From: Pseudooceanicola nitratireducens
GTDB taxonomy: Bacteria > Pseudomonadota > Alphaproteobacteria > Rhodobacterales > Rhodobacteraceae
Assembly (NCBI RefSeq): GCF_900109195.1
Contig: NZ_FNZG01000002.1
Span: 752,191-816,190 of the forward strand
Direction: 5' to 3'
Length of the DNA: 64,000 nucleotides
Both the position numbers and the translations under genes were made by a program. This document shows, piece after piece, positions 8,128 to 17,885 of the stretch. The notes under the pieces were generated by a model. The model saw only the letters and a program-made list of their open reading frames with translations. It did no database searches and had not been told where the DNA came from. Within the stretch, counting starts at the first letter, position 1. The number at the start of each line of letters is the position of its first letter.

Positions 8128-9213
8128 TTACTGCGGGATGTCGCCTTCGATGCCTTCGACGTAGAAGTTCATGCCGGCCAGGGTGCCGTCATCCGCCGTC
8201 TCGCCTTCGGCCAGCCAGTCGGAGCCGTCCTGCTTTTTCAGCGGGCCGGTGAAGGCGTGGTATTCGCCCGAGGCCAGCGCGTCCTTCAGGGCCAGGGCTT
8301 CGGCTTTCACCTCGGCCGGAACCGCGTCGGAAATCTCACCGATGCCGACCATGCCCGGGCCGATGCCGTCCCAGGTGTTGGTCGAGGTCCAGGTGCCGTC
8401 CATCACGGCCTGGGTGCGCGCGATGTAGTAGGGGGCCCAGTTGTCGATGATCGAGGAAACACGCGGTTTCGGCCCGTATTCCGCCATGTCCGAGGCCTGG
8501 CCGAAGGTGATCACGTTCCCGGCTTCCTGCGCGGCGGCCTGCGGCGCGGTGGAATCGGTGTGCTGCAGGATCACGTCGGCACCCTGTTCGATCAGCACCT
8601 TGGCGGCATCGGCCTCTTTCGCCGGGTCGAACCAGGTAAAGGCCCAGACGATCTTGAACTGGACGTCGGGGTTGACCTTCTTGGCGTGGATATAGGCCGA
8701 GTTGATGCCACGGATGACTTCCGGGATCGGATAGGACCCGATGTAGCCGATCACGTTGCTTTCGGTCATGTGGCCCGCGATGGTGCCCTGAACGGCGCGG
8801 CCTTCGTAGAAGCGGGCCGAGTAGACGGACACGTTGTCGGCGGTCTTGTAGCCGGTGGCGTGTTCGAACTTCACGTCGGGGAATTTCTTCGCGACGTTGA
8901 TGGTCGGGTCCATGTAGCCGAACGAGGTGGTGAAGATCAGGTCAGCGCCGTCCAGCGCCATCTGGGTCATCACGCGTTCGCTGTCCGGGCCTTCGGGCAC
9001 GGATTCGACAAAGACGGTTTCGACCTTGTCGCCGAAATGCTCTTCGACGGCCTGGCGGCCCTTGTCGTGTTCATAGGTCCAGCCGCCGTCGCCGACGGGG
9101 CCGACATAGACAAAGCCGACCTTGGTCTTGTCCTGCGCCAGGGCAGGGCCGGTGGCGGCGAGGCCAAGGGCCATGGCGGCCCCGGTCATCAATGCGCGTT
9201 TGGTAAGTTTCAT
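8128..9213 (-). CDS. BMP-family ABC transporter substrate-binding protein
   Basis: A 361-residue periplasmic binding protein of the BMP/PnrA class, which usually binds purine or other nucleosides and nucleobases. A Sec signal peptide (MKLTKRALMTGAAMALGLAATGPALAQ) is followed by the mature start DKTKVGFVYVGPVGDGGWTYEHD, whose Gly-Trp segment is typical of the ligand pocket. Further landmarks are GADLIFTTSFGYMD, GYIGSYPIPEVIRGINSAYIHAKKVNP and WAFTWFDPAKEADAAKVLIEQGAD. It is the last gene of an importer operon (ATPase, two permeases, binding protein) directly after xdhABC. A purine such as hypoxanthine or xanthine is therefore the most likely ligand; that is inference from context. Confidence 0.9.
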   Translation of the reverse strand: MKLTKRALMTGAAMALGLAATGPALAQDKTKVGFVYVGPVGDGGWTYEHDKGRQAVEEHFGDKVETVFVESVPEGPDSERVMTQMALDGADLIFTTSFGYMDPTINVAKKFPDVKFEHATGYKTADNVSVYSARFYEGRAVQGTIAGHMTESNVIGYIGSYPIPEVIRGINSAYIHAKKVNPDVQFKIVWAFTWFDPAKEADAAKVLIEQGADVILQHTDSTAPQAAAQEAGNVITFGQASDMAEYGPKPRVSSIIDNWAPYYIARTQAVMDGTWTSTNTWDGIGPGMVGIGEISDAVPAEVKAEALALKDALASGEYHAFTGPLKKQDGSDWLAEGETADDGTLAGMNFYVEGIEGDIPQ

Positions 9214-9267
9214 GGATCTCCCTTTCAGATCTTTCTTCTTGGAGTTTGGCTTGGAAAATGTGCGGCC

Positions 9268-10191
9268 TCAATGCGTCGCATGGAAGATGCGACCCAGGGA
9301 AGCCGGGGCACGGGATTTGTCGGCGGACATGATGACCAGCACGACGATGGTGATGATGTAGGGCGACATCGACAGGTACTCGACCGGGATGGCGATGCCT
9401 GCGGCCTGCAAGTTCAGCTGCAGCACGGTGACGCCGCCGAACAGATAGGCCCCCAGCAGAACGCGCCAGGGTTTCCAGCTGGCAAAGACGACCAGAGCCA
9501 GGGCAATCCAGCCGATGCCTGCGGTCATGCCTTCGGTCCATTGCGGCACGCGGACAAGGCTGATGTAGGCCCCGCCCAGCCCGGCCATGGCCCCGCCAAA
9601 GGCGATGGCCAGGACGCGGATGCGCACGACCTTGTAGCCAAGCGCATGGGCGGCATCGTGGTTTTCCCCGACCGCGCGCAGGACCAGCCCGGCGCGGGCG
9701 TATTTCAGGAAGGCCCAGGTCGCGGCCACAAGCGCCAGGCCGAAATAGACCATCAGGTCATGGCCAAAGACGATCCGCCCGACCCAGGGCAGATCCGACA
9801 GAACGGGGATGTCCAGGCGCGGGGTCGAGGGCGGCTTGATCCCCTGGTACCCCTGACCCAGCAGGGCCGAAAGGCCCAGCCCGAACAGCGTCAGCGCCAG
9901 GCCCGACGCCACCTGGTTGGCTAGGGCAAACTGCGTCAGGAAGGCAAAGAGCATCGACAAAGCCGCGCCCCCGGCGGCGGCGGCAATGAACCCGGCGGTC
10001 GGTGACCCGGTCTGCACGGCCACGGCAAAGCCGCAGATCGCGCCGGTGATCATCATGCCCTCGACGCCCAGGTTCAGCACGCCCGCGCGTTCGACGATCA
10101 GCTCTCCGATGGCGGCGATCATCACGGCCGTTGCGGCCACCATGAGCGAGGCGATCAGCAGGACGGGATTGATAGCGGACAGATCCATCAC
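9268..10191 (-). CDS. ABC transporter permease (BMP-type importer, second subunit)
   Basis: A 307-residue inner-membrane permease of the BPD_transp_2 family with about eight to ten hydrophobic segments, starting PVLLIASLMVAATAVMIAAI. The conserved ERAGVLNLGVEGMMITGA and VGENHDAAHALGYKV motifs are those of nucleoside-type importers. It overlaps the upstream permease gene by four bases (ATGA), so the two are translated together as the heterodimeric channel. Confidence 0.92.
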   Translation of the reverse strand: MMDLSAINPVLLIASLMVAATAVMIAAIGELIVERAGVLNLGVEGMMITGAICGFAVAVQTGSPTAGFIAAAAGGAALSMLFAFLTQFALANQVASGLALTLFGLGLSALLGQGYQGIKPPSTPRLDIPVLSDLPWVGRIVFGHDLMVYFGLALVAATWAFLKYARAGLVLRAVGENHDAAHALGYKVVRIRVLAIAFGGAMAGLGGAYISLVRVPQWTEGMTAGIGWIALALVVFASWKPWRVLLGAYLFGGVTVLQLNLQAAGIAIPVEYLSMSPYIITIVVLVIMSADKSRAPASLGRIFHATH

Positions 10192-11282
10192 GCGGCCTCC
10201 CCTTCCTTTGTGGCCCCGCCAAGGCGCAGGCGGTATCCGGTCAGAACGTCGACGGCCAGCAGGAAGAACAGCAGCATCCCCTGGAACATCTGGATGGCGG
10301 CGGCCGGCAGGCCCAGACCCGATTGCGCGATCTCGCCGCCGATATAGGTCAGCGCCATCAACAGCCCTGCCAGAAGGATCCCCACGGGATGCAGCCGGCC
10401 CAGGAAGGCCACGATGATCGCGGTGAACCCGTACCCGGTGTTGAAATCAATCGTCACCTGGCCCGCGGGGCCAGAGACTTCGAACATCCCCGCCAGCCCG
10501 GCGCAGGCCCCCGAGATGCCGAGGCAGAACAGCACCAGCCGCGTCGGCGACACCCCCGCAAACCGGGCGGCGCGCGGGGCTTCCCCGGTCAGGCGGATGT
10601 GATAGCCCAGCTGGTGCCGGGTCAGCAGGATATAGGCGAAGATCACAGCAATAAACGCCGCTGCCACGCCCCAATGCATGCCGGTGCCGGCGATCAGTTC
10701 GGCGTTATGGGCGCTGTCGTATTGCTGCAGGTTGCGCGATCCCGGAAAGCCGAAGCCCTGCGGGTTCTTCAACAGCCCAAGCGAGACCGAGGCCAGCAAT
10801 TGCTCGGCTACGTAGACCAGCATCAGCGACACGAGGATCTCGTTGGTGCCGAATTTCACCTTCAACAGCCCCGGGATCATCGCCCAGACCAGGCCGCCAA
10901 GGGCGCCGGCGATCACCATCAGCGGAAAGATGAACCAGCCTTCCATCGGATAGAAGGCCAGGCCCACGCCCGCGCCGCAGATCGCGCCCAGGATGTACTG
11001 CCCCTCGGCCCCGATGTTCCAGATACCGGCGCGGAAACCCAGGCTCAGCCCGATGGCGATCAGGATCAACGGCCCCCCCTTCACCAGAAGCTGCGGCCGG
11101 TAGTAAAACGCATGCTGCCCGAACAGCGGATCCCAGAAAATCGTGCGGATCGCCACCAAGGGATCCTTGCCAAGCGCGGCAAACAGCAGCCCGCCAAAGA
11201 TCATCGTCGCCACGACGGCCAGAACCGGGGTCGCCCAGGCAAAGGCCCGGCTTGGCTGGCGCCGCTTCTCAAGTCTCAGCAT
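10188..11282 (-). CDS. ABC transporter permease (BMP-type importer, first subunit)
   Basis: A 364-residue permease of the BPD_transp_2 family. The start is taken as the ATG at 11282 (MLRLEKRRQPSRAF, a basic leader before the first membrane helix). The upstream frame continues to 11405 but runs through repeat DNA and gives an implausible Gly/Arg-rich leader. Family motifs include FRAGIWNIGAEGQYILGA and TGEAPRAARFAGVSP. It pairs with the downstream permease. The gap to the ATPase gene (138 bp) holds a copy of the dispersed repeat. Confidence 0.9.
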   Translation of the reverse strand: MLRLEKRRQPSRAFAWATPVLAVVATMIFGGLLFAALGKDPLVAIRTIFWDPLFGQHAFYYRPQLLVKGGPLILIAIGLSLGFRAGIWNIGAEGQYILGAICGAGVGLAFYPMEGWFIFPLMVIAGALGGLVWAMIPGLLKVKFGTNEILVSLMLVYVAEQLLASVSLGLLKNPQGFGFPGSRNLQQYDSAHNAELIAGTGMHWGVAAAFIAVIFAYILLTRHQLGYHIRLTGEAPRAARFAGVSPTRLVLFCLGISGACAGLAGMFEVSGPAGQVTIDFNTGYGFTAIIVAFLGRLHPVGILLAGLLMALTYIGGEIAQSGLGLPAAAIQMFQGMLLFFLLAVDVLTGYRLRLGGATKEGEAA

Positions 11283-11330
11283 GCCAATGCCCCCCCGTGG
11301 ACCACCGGGCAGACGCGCCGCGCCCCCCCG

Positions 11331-11362
11331 ATCATCTTGCCAAAAATACTCCCGCCGGAGGC
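11331..11362 (-). repeat. Dispersed repeat, copy A
   Basis: On the minus strand: GCCTCCGGCGGGAG, then TATTTTT, then GGCAAGATGAT. It is nearly identical to copies at 28807-28839 and 38764-38796 in otherwise unrelated intergenic gaps. It sits between the ATPase and permease genes of the BMP importer. Confidence 0.8.
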
Positions 11363-11420
11363 GTCCCCACGCCCCCGCCAGCACTGCCCCGGAAGTACCG
11401 CACAACGTCCGATCGCCGGA

Positions 11421-12935
11421 TCACACATGCGCCACCTCCATGCCGTGGGACCCGCCCATCATCAGGCCGATCTCCTCGACGCTCAGCCCCTGTGCGGGGC
11501 GGATGTCGCTCAACCGGCCCTCGTTCAGGGCGGCGAACCGGTCCGAGACCTCCATCAGCTCGTCCAGGTCCTGGCTGATCACCACCACGGCCGCGCCGCC
11601 GGTGGCAAGATCCAGGATCGCCTGGCGGATGGTCGCGGCGGCGGCGGCGTCGACACCCCAGGTCGGCTGGTTCACCACCAGGACCTGCGGGTCCTGCAGG
11701 ACCTCGCGGCCGATGACGAATTTCTGCAGGTTACCGCCCGACAGCGATCGTGCGGCGTTCTCGGTGCCCGGCGTGCGGACGTCGAACCGGTCGATGATCT
11801 CGCGGGCAAAGCTGCGGGCGCGGCCCCAGTTCAGGAACCCGGCGCTGGCGATGCCCCTGCGCTCGGCCCCGGTCAGGGCGGCGTTCTCGGTCAGGGACAT
11901 GTCGGGGGCTGCGGCATGGCCCAGCCGTTCCTCGGGCGCGGTCAAAAGCCCCATCCGGCGGCGTATGGCGGGGCCGGTCGCGCCGACGGGGGTGCCATCC
12001 AGCACCACCATGCCGGCCCCGGCGCGGATCTCTCCCGAGAGCACGCCCAGAAGCTCGTCCTGCCCGTTGCCGGCAACACCGGCCAGGCCCAGCACCTCTC
12101 CGGCGCGGACCTCGAAGGATATGCCCTTCAGGGCGGTGCCGAACTGGCTGGGCGAGGGCACGGAAAGATCCTTCAGCGCCAGCCGCACCGCGCCGGGCGC
12201 GCGGGTGTCGCGCGTGGGCACATGCAGCTCGGCGCCGACCATCAGCTCGGCCATCTCGCGGGCGGTGGTGTCGCGGGGCGTGCAGGTGGCCACCTTGCGG
12301 CCCAGCCGCAGGATGGTCGCCTCATCACACAGCGCGCGGATCTCCTCCAGCTTGTGCGAAATATAAAGGATCGAGGTGCCTTCCGCCTTCAGCTTGCGCA
12401 GCGTCTCGAACAGGATCTCGACCTCCTGCGGCGTCAAGACGCTGGTCGGTTCATCCATGATCAGCAGTTTGGGGTCCTGCAGCAGGCAGCGGATGATCTC
12501 GACCCGCTGGCGTTCGCCCGCGGACAGGTCGCCCACCACACGCCAAGGATCCAGTGGCAGCCCGTATTGGTCGGACACCTCGCGGATCCGCGCCGCCAGG
12601 TCGCGCATGGCCGGCGGTTCCGCCATGCCAAGGGCAATGTTCTCGGCCACGTTCAGCGCGTCGAACAGCGAAAAATGCTGGAAGACCATCGCCACCCCGG
12701 CGGCCCGCGCCGCCTTGGGCTCGCCCGGGGCAAAGGGCTGGCCGGTCATGGTCATCTCACCGCTGTCGGGCTTCACCAGGCCATAGATCATCTTGACCAG
12801 GGTCGATTTGCCCGCGCCGTTTTCGCCCAGAAGGGCGTGGACCTCACCGGGCTGGATGTCGAAGGACACGTCGTCATTGGCCACGACGCCCGGATAGGCC
12901 TTGGTCAGGCCCCGTATCGAAAGAAGTGCTGTCAC
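11421..12935 (-). CDS. ABC transporter ATP-binding protein (BMP-type importer, tandem ATPase)
   Basis: A 504-residue double ABC ATPase energising the nucleoside/purine importer. The first half has Walker A LLGENGAGKSTLVKMIYG, signature LSAGERQRVEIIRCL and Walker B LLIMDEPTSVL. The second half has a degenerate P-loop (GLAGVAGNGQDELLGVLSG) and a second signature, SGGNLQKFVIGRE, as usual for RbsA/NupO-like proteins. The start is the GTG at 12935, which overlaps the xdhC stop (GTGA) and has AAAGGGA upstream. This ties the transporter to the xdh genes in one transcript. Confidence 0.93.
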   Translation of the reverse strand: MTALLSIRGLTKAYPGVVANDDVSFDIQPGEVHALLGENGAGKSTLVKMIYGLVKPDSGEMTMTGQPFAPGEPKAARAAGVAMVFQHFSLFDALNVAENIALGMAEPPAMRDLAARIREVSDQYGLPLDPWRVVGDLSAGERQRVEIIRCLLQDPKLLIMDEPTSVLTPQEVEILFETLRKLKAEGTSILYISHKLEEIRALCDEATILRLGRKVATCTPRDTTAREMAELMVGAELHVPTRDTRAPGAVRLALKDLSVPSPSQFGTALKGISFEVRAGEVLGLAGVAGNGQDELLGVLSGEIRAGAGMVVLDGTPVGATGPAIRRRMGLLTAPEERLGHAAAPDMSLTENAALTGAERRGIASAGFLNWGRARSFAREIIDRFDVRTPGTENAARSLSGGNLQKFVIGREVLQDPQVLVVNQPTWGVDAAAAATIRQAILDLATGGAAVVVISQDLDELMEVSDRFAALNEGRLSDIRPAQGLSVEEIGLMMGGSHGMEVAHV

Positions 12936-13882
12936 CCTGTCATGTCCCTTTCGGCGTCTTGCTGCGCCGTCATCCCTGATAGCGTCCCTAATAGCGAATG
13001 CACGACGCCGACGGCAATCTGTTGCGGATGTTTCCCGAAACGCGGGGTGCCGATCGGGCAGGAAATGCCGTGGATGCGGGCATCCGCATGGCCCATGGCC
13101 CCCAGCCTGCGCCGGAATCGCGCCCATTTGCTGGCCGATCCGATCAGCCCGGCGCTGGCAAAGCCGTGGCGCAGCAGCGCGTCGCACAGCGCCAGGTCCA
13201 GCGTATGGGAATAGGTCAGCACCAGGTGATGCGCCTCGCGCGGCGCATGGGGGATCAGCTGTTCGGGCCGCGCGGCGGGGACCATGGTCACGCCCTGCGG
13301 GATCTCCTGCGGAAAGCGGTCGGCGGCGACGTCGATCCAGGTGACCTCCACCTCGGGCAGGGGGGCGGCCATGGTGACGATCGCGCGCCCCACGTGCCCC
13401 GCGCCCCAGACCCAGAGCGCTGCGTGGCGGCGCGCCACAGGTTCGATCAGCCAGCCTTCGATCAGCTGGATCGCGGGGGGCTGCCCCCCGTTGCGGATCT
13501 GCGCCATCGCCCTTTGCACCGACAGGGGCACGGTCGGGGGCAGTGGGCCGCCCACAAGCCGCCTCAGGATCACACCGTCTGTCGCTTCAGGCAGGGCCTC
13601 GATCTGGTCATAGGCCAGGGTCACCGCCCCGCCGCAGCATTGCCCCAGGTCGGGCCCAAGCGCGCGTGTCTCCACCCTCGGGCCGGTCAGCCCGCGCGCC
13701 TTTTCGATTGCCTCAAATTCCAGCGCCCCGCCGCCGATGGTGCCCGCGATGCGGCCCTCGGGCCCGACCAGCATCGCGGCCCCGGCATCGCGCGGGGCCG
13801 ACCCGCGCGCCTCGGCCACGACGACGCGGACCAGCGGCCCATGGGCCTCCAGCGCATCCGTTAGGGCGTCCAGATCAACCAT
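12932..13882 (-). CDS. xdhC: Xanthine dehydrogenase accessory protein XdhC
   Basis: A 316-residue XdhC, which binds molybdenum cofactor, promotes its sulfuration and inserts it into XdhB. The N-terminal XdhC/CoxI domain shows EARGSAPRDAGAAMLVGPEG and GTIGGGALEFEAI, and the cysteine motif LGQCCGG. The C-terminal Rossmann domain begins LWVWGAGHVGRAIV and ends with ISCPIGTPRFGKHPQQIAVG. The start at 13882 overlaps the xdhB stop by eight bases; the open frame upstream is read-through of xdhB. The stop overlaps the start of the importer ATPase. Confidence 0.95.
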   Translation of the reverse strand: MVDLDALTDALEAHGPLVRVVVAEARGSAPRDAGAAMLVGPEGRIAGTIGGGALEFEAIEKARGLTGPRVETRALGPDLGQCCGGAVTLAYDQIEALPEATDGVILRRLVGGPLPPTVPLSVQRAMAQIRNGGQPPAIQLIEGWLIEPVARRHAALWVWGAGHVGRAIVTMAAPLPEVEVTWIDVAADRFPQEIPQGVTMVPAARPEQLIPHAPREAHHLVLTYSHTLDLALCDALLRHGFASAGLIGSASKWARFRRRLGAMGHADARIHGISCPIGTPRFGKHPQQIAVGVVHSLLGTLSGMTAQQDAERDMTG

Positions 13883-16310
13883 GGCGCACCCTCCGCACCG
13901 CAGCCAGCACCTGTTCCGGCGTCGCGGGCGCATCCAGTGCCGGATAGGCCGCGCCACAGGCCCCGACCGCATCCGACAGCGCCATGAGCGCCGAAATTCC
14001 CAGCATGAACGGCGGCTCACCCACGGCTTTTGACCGATAGATCGTCTCCGCCGCATTTTCCCCGTCCCAAAGCGCCACGTTGAAGACCTCTGGCCGGTCG
14101 CCACAGGCCGGGATCTTGTAGGTCGAGGGCGCGTGGGTCCGCAGCCGGCCCTTGTCATCCCAGACCAGTTCCTCCGTGGTCAGCCAGCCCGCGCCCTGCA
14201 CATAGCCGCCCTCGATCTGGCCGATGTCCAGCGCCGGGTTCAGCGAGCGTCCCACGTCATGAAGGATATCCGTCCTCAGGATGCGGTATTCGCCGGTCAG
14301 CGTGTCGATCACCACCTCGGTGCAGGCGGCACCATGGGCAAAATAGAAGAAAGGCCGCCCGGTTCCCGCCTTGCGGTCCCAGGCCAGGTCGGGCGTCTTA
14401 TAGAACCCGGTGGCCGACAGGCTGACGCGGTTCTCATAGGCCAGCTGCGCGGCGCGGGGGAATGAGATCTCCTCGGCCCCGATCCGCACCCGGTTCTCGG
14501 CAAAGACGACATCCTCGACCGGCACCTGGTACAGACCGGCCAGACAGTCCGCCATACGCTCCCGAATGGCATCGCAGGCGCGTTTCACCGCCATCCCGTT
14601 CAGGTCGGACCCCGATGACGCCGCCGTGGCCGAGGTGTTGGGCACCTTGCCGGTGTCCGTGGCGGTGACCTTGATCGCCTCCAGACCCAGGCCAAAGCTC
14701 TCGCCCGCCACCTGCGCCATCTTCTGATACAGCCCCTGGCCCATCTCGGTGCCGCCGTGGTTCACCTGCACCGACCCGTCCTGGTAGACATGCACCAGGG
14801 CGCCGGCCTGGTTCAGATGCGTCAGCGTGAACGAGATCCCGAACTTCACCGGCGTCAGCGCAATCCCACGCTTCAGCAGCGGATTTCCGGCATTCCACTC
14901 CGCCACCCGCGCCCGCCGCGCGTCATACTCGCAGCGCGCCGCCAGATCGTCGGTCATCCGGTTCAAGATGAAATCCGTCACCGCCATGCCATAGGGCGTC
15001 GTTTGCCCCTCAGCCTCGCCCACCACATGCGGTTCCGGCACATCCAGCGCCCCCCGGCTGGCCAGATCCCCGCTCTCTTTGGTTTTAGAAATATCCTCGG
15101 GGGGGGCGACATTCCCTTGGGAATGTTGCGGGGGGGCAGAGGGCCCCCCCTCCGCGCCCGCCGCAGGCGCATCGGCATAATAGTTCACCCGCCGCACGGT
15201 CAGCGGATCCAGACCCAGATCATGGGCGATGTGATCCATCACCCGCTCGATCCCGACCATGCCCTGCGGCCCGCCAAAGCCGCGAAAGGCGGTGGCGGAA
15301 CAGGTGTTGGTCTTCAGCCGGTGGCTCTCGATCCGGACGTGGTCCAGCAGATAGGCATTGTCCGCATGCAGCATGGCGCGGTCGGCCACGGGCAGGGACA
15401 GATCCTGCGCCCAGCCACAGCGTATCAGGTGGCGAAATTCGACCCCCAGCAGGCGACCCGTCTCATCAAACCCTGCGCGGTATTCGATCCGCAGATCATG
15501 GCGCTTGCCGGTGATGACCATGTCGTCGTCGCGGTCATAGCGCATCTTGCAGGGCCGACCGGTGGCGCGGGCGGCGACAGCACAGGCGACGGCCAGCGCA
15601 TTGCCCTGGCTTTCCTTGCCGCCAAAGCCTCCGCCCATGCGCCGGGTCTCGACCCGCACGTCGCGCATCGGCAGGCCAAGCGCCTCGGCGACCTTGTGCT
15701 GGATCTCGGTCGGATGCTGGGTCGAGCTGTGCACGACCATCTCTCCGCCGTCCTGCGGCAGGGCCAGGGCGGCCTGGCCTTCCAGGTAGAAATGCTCCTG
15801 CCCGCCGACTTCTATCTGCCCCTGCACGACGCGGGGGGCGGTGGTAATGGCGACCTCTGCCTGACCCTTGGTCCAGATCACCGGGCCGTCCTCGAACCGG
15901 CTGTCGGCGGCCAGGGCCTCGTCCACCGTCAGGATCGGGGTTTCTTCGGCGATCTCGGGGGTTCCGAGACGCGCGGCCGTGCGCGCGGCGAGGTGGCTGG
16001 TGGCCACCACAAGAAACAGCGGCTGACCGACGTAGTGCACCCGGTCGGTGGCCAGCAAGGGCTCATCATGGACTGAAGGCGAGACATCATTGGCAAAGGG
16101 CAGGTCATCCGCCGTCAGCACGGTGACGACCCCCGGTGCGGCGCGTACCGCCGACAGGTCCATCGCCGTCAAAGCCCCGCGCGCCACGGGCGACAGGCCA
16201 AAGGCCAGGTGCAGCGTGCCGGCAGGCGTGGGGATGTCATCGACATAGCGTGCGGCCCCGGTCACATGCAGGGCGGCGGTGTCATGGGGAAGCGGTTTTC
16301 CGACGCTCAT
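13875..16310 (-). CDS. xdhB: Xanthine dehydrogenase molybdopterin-binding subunit
   Basis: An 811-residue large subunit that binds the Mo cofactor and oxidises hypoxanthine and xanthine. Typical features are [32 protein letters not shown], the motif [23 protein letters not shown], and [12 protein letters not shown], whose Glu is the catalytic base. An oddity lies at about residues 379-434. Between VRRVNYYA and TTPYGMAV, where homologues generally have a short loop, there is a Pro/Gly/Ala/Ser-rich segment of about 55 residues. It is encoded by G/C homopolymer-rich DNA with strong inverted repeats and a GAGGATATTT core like the dispersed repeat (see 15079-15150). The reading frame is intact, so the enzyme may tolerate it as a surface loop. 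Confidence 0.94.
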   Translation of the reverse strand: MSVGKPLPHDTAALHVTGAARYVDDIPTPAGTLHLAFGLSPVARGALTAMDLSAVRAAPGVVTVLTADDLPFANDVSPSVHDEPLLATDRVHYVGQPLFLVVATSHLAARTAARLGTPEIAEETPILTVDEALAADSRFEDGPVIWTKGQAEVAITTAPRVVQGQIEVGGQEHFYLEGQAALALPQDGGEMVVHSSTQHPTEIQHKVAEALGLPMRDVRVETRRMGGGFGGKESQGNALAVACAVAARATGRPCKMRYDRDDDMVITGKRHDLRIEYRAGFDETGRLLGVEFRHLIRCGWAQDLSLPVADRAMLHADNAYLLDHVRIESHRLKTNTCSATAFRGFGGPQGMVGIERVMDHIAHDLGLDPLTVRRVNYYADAPAAGAEGGPSAPPQHSQGNVAPPEDISKTKESGDLASRGALDVPEPHVVGEAEGQTTPYGMAVTDFILNRMTDDLAARCEYDARRARVAEWNAGNPLLKRGIALTPVKFGISFTLTHLNQAGALVHVYQDGSVQVNHGGTEMGQGLYQKMAQVAGESFGLGLEAIKVTATDTGKVPNTSATAASSGSDLNGMAVKRACDAIRERMADCLAGLYQVPVEDVVFAENRVRIGAEEISFPRAAQLAYENRVSLSATGFYKTPDLAWDRKAGTGRPFFYFAHGAACTEVVIDTLTGEYRILRTDILHDVGRSLNPALDIGQIEGGYVQGAGWLTTEELVWDDKGRLRTHAPSTYKIPACGDRPEVFNVALWDGENAAETIYRSKAVGEPPFMLGISALMALSDAVGACGAAYPALDAPATPEQVLAAVRRVRHG
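15079..15150 (-). repeat. Repeat-like insert inside xdhB (copy D)
   Basis: On the minus strand: GCCCCCCC-type hairpin arms (15130-15137 with 15143-15150), a perfect palindrome ACATTCCC-AA-GGGAATGT (15109-15126), then a C-run and GAGGATATTTCTAAAACC. The architecture (GC hairpin, then GATATTT core) parallels copy C at 38745-38796, but the sequence after the core differs. It stays in frame within xdhB. Confidence 0.6.
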
Positions 16311-17677
16311 GCCCGCACCTCCCGCACGTTGGTCTGCCGGCCCTGGCTGTCTTCCCAGTAGCGTTGCAGCATGTTGCGCGCGGCCTCCTGCCGGTAGGCG
16401 GCGCTGGCGCGCATGTCGGACAGGGGCGTGAAGTCGCGGTCCCAGACCTCGGCCAGGCGGGCGGCGATATCACCATCCCAGGGCTGACCGATCAGTGCGG
16501 TCTCGACGTGTTTGGCGCGTTTCGGGGTGCCGGCCATGCCGCCAAATGCGATGCGTGCGGCGCTGACCTTGCCGCCTTCGATGGTCACGTTGAAGGCCCC
16601 CAGCACCGCCGAGATATCCTGATCAAACCGTTTCGACAGCTTGTAGCAGCGCAGCGCGGGGGCGGATTTCGGTATGCTGACCGCCTCGACGAATTCGCCG
16701 GGGGCGCGGTCCTGCTTGCCATAGTCGATGAAGAAATCCTCGATCGGGATCGACCGGCGGGTGTCGCCGTGGCGCAGGTGCAGGGTGGCATCCAGGGCGA
16801 TCAGCGCGGGCGGGTTGTCCCCGATGGGCGATCCGTTGGCGATATTGCCGCCGATGGTGGCGGTCTGGCGCACCTGTTCCGACCCGTAGCGCCGCACCAT
16901 GGCGGCATAGCCGGGGTGGTGGGCTTCGAGCACGGGCAAAAGCTCGGCCATGGTGACTGCGGCCCCGATGCGCAGGCTGTCGCCCTCATCCTCGATCCGT
17001 TTCAGATCGGCGCAGCGGTTCAGGAAGATCACCCGCCCCAGGTCGCGCAGCTGCTTCGTGACCCAAAGCCCCACATCCGTCGCCCCGCCGATCAGCATGG
17101 CGTCGGGCTGGGCGGCATAGATCGCGGCCAGCTCGTCCGAGGTCTCGGGCGCGATGTCCAGCGGATCGACCGCGGGCGCGGGATCGCTGACCCATGTGGG
17201 CACGGGGGCCTCCTGCGCGGCCTGGGCGGCGCGGACGATCGGCGCATAGCCCGTGCAGCGGCATAGGTTCCCGGCCAGCAGGGTGTCGTGATCCGTCTTC
17301 CCGGCGGTATGGGCCGTGACCATCGAGGCGATGAAGCCCGGCGTGCAGAACCCGCACTGGCTGCCGTGGTGGTCGACCATGGCCTGTTGCACCGGATGCA
17401 GCGTGCCATCGGGCGCGGCCATGCCTTCGACGGTGCGCACGGATTTGCCGTGCAGCTGCGGCAGGAACAGGATGCAGGCGTTCAGCGCCTTCACGGCCTG
17501 ATCGCTGTCGGGATCGGTGACCATCACCGTGCAGGCCCCGCAATCGCCTTCGTTGCAGCCCTCCTTGGTTCCGGTCAGCCCGCACGCCTCGCGCAGGTAA
17601 TCAAGCAAAGTGGTGGTCGGCGGCACCTCGGGGGAGAGGTCCACGCGGTCTCCGTTCAGGTGAAAGGAGATGGTCAT
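16307..17677 (-). CDS. xdhA: Xanthine dehydrogenase small subunit (Fe-S/FAD)
   Basis: A 456-residue electron-transfer subunit. An N-terminal plant-type [2Fe-2S] domain has Cys41, Cys46, Cys49 and Cys68. A second [2Fe-2S] domain has Cys108, Cys111, Cys139 and Cys141 (CGFCTPGF and LCRCTGY). An FAD domain from about residue 185 includes [15 protein letters not shown] and the [14 protein letters not shown] motif. The start is the ATG at 17677; the longer open frame upstream runs into non-coding sequence. The stop overlaps the xdhB start (ATGA). The 208-bp gap upstream holds two copies of an 11-base motif that may regulate the xdh/transporter operon. Confidence 0.95.
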   Translation of the reverse strand: MTISFHLNGDRVDLSPEVPPTTTLLDYLREACGLTGTKEGCNEGDCGACTVMVTDPDSDQAVKALNACILFLPQLHGKSVRTVEGMAAPDGTLHPVQQAMVDHHGSQCGFCTPGFIASMVTAHTAGKTDHDTLLAGNLCRCTGYAPIVRAAQAAQEAPVPTWVSDPAPAVDPLDIAPETSDELAAIYAAQPDAMLIGGATDVGLWVTKQLRDLGRVIFLNRCADLKRIEDEGDSLRIGAAVTMAELLPVLEAHHPGYAAMVRRYGSEQVRQTATIGGNIANGSPIGDNPPALIALDATLHLRHGDTRRSIPIEDFFIDYGKQDRAPGEFVEAVSIPKSAPALRCYKLSKRFDQDISAVLGAFNVTIEGGKVSAARIAFGGMAGTPKRAKHVETALIGQPWDGDIAARLAEVWDRDFTPLSDMRASAAYRQEAARNMLQRYWEDSQGRQTNVREVRA

Positions 17678-17793
17678 ATCATTAGTCCGCCGCCTTACCC
17701 CATTGGCCGAATGTCCCAGGTTCGATGCGGCGTAGAACCCGGGCGAGCTTACCGGCACACAGGAAAGCCAATGACGGGCCACTTGGCAAGCTT

Positions 17794-17859
17794 TTGCTGA
17801 AAATTCAGGCGTTGCCCTTGGGAAAGTCCCGCCGGATTTTGTCGGAAATTGCTGAAAAT
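17794..17859 (-). promoter_or_regulatory. Two direct copies of ATTTTCAGCAA upstream of xdhA
   Basis: Identical 11-mers on the minus strand at 17804-17794 and 17859-17849, 55 bp apart (close to five helical turns). Both are in the only sizeable gap between pxpA and xdhA. Each is in an AT-richer pocket of an otherwise GC-rich gap. This is a plausible pair of operator half-sites for a purine-responsive regulator, but no regulator gene is in the window. Confidence 0.35.
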
Positions 17860-17885
17860 GCGGGCATTCGCCTGGATTTCGCGGG

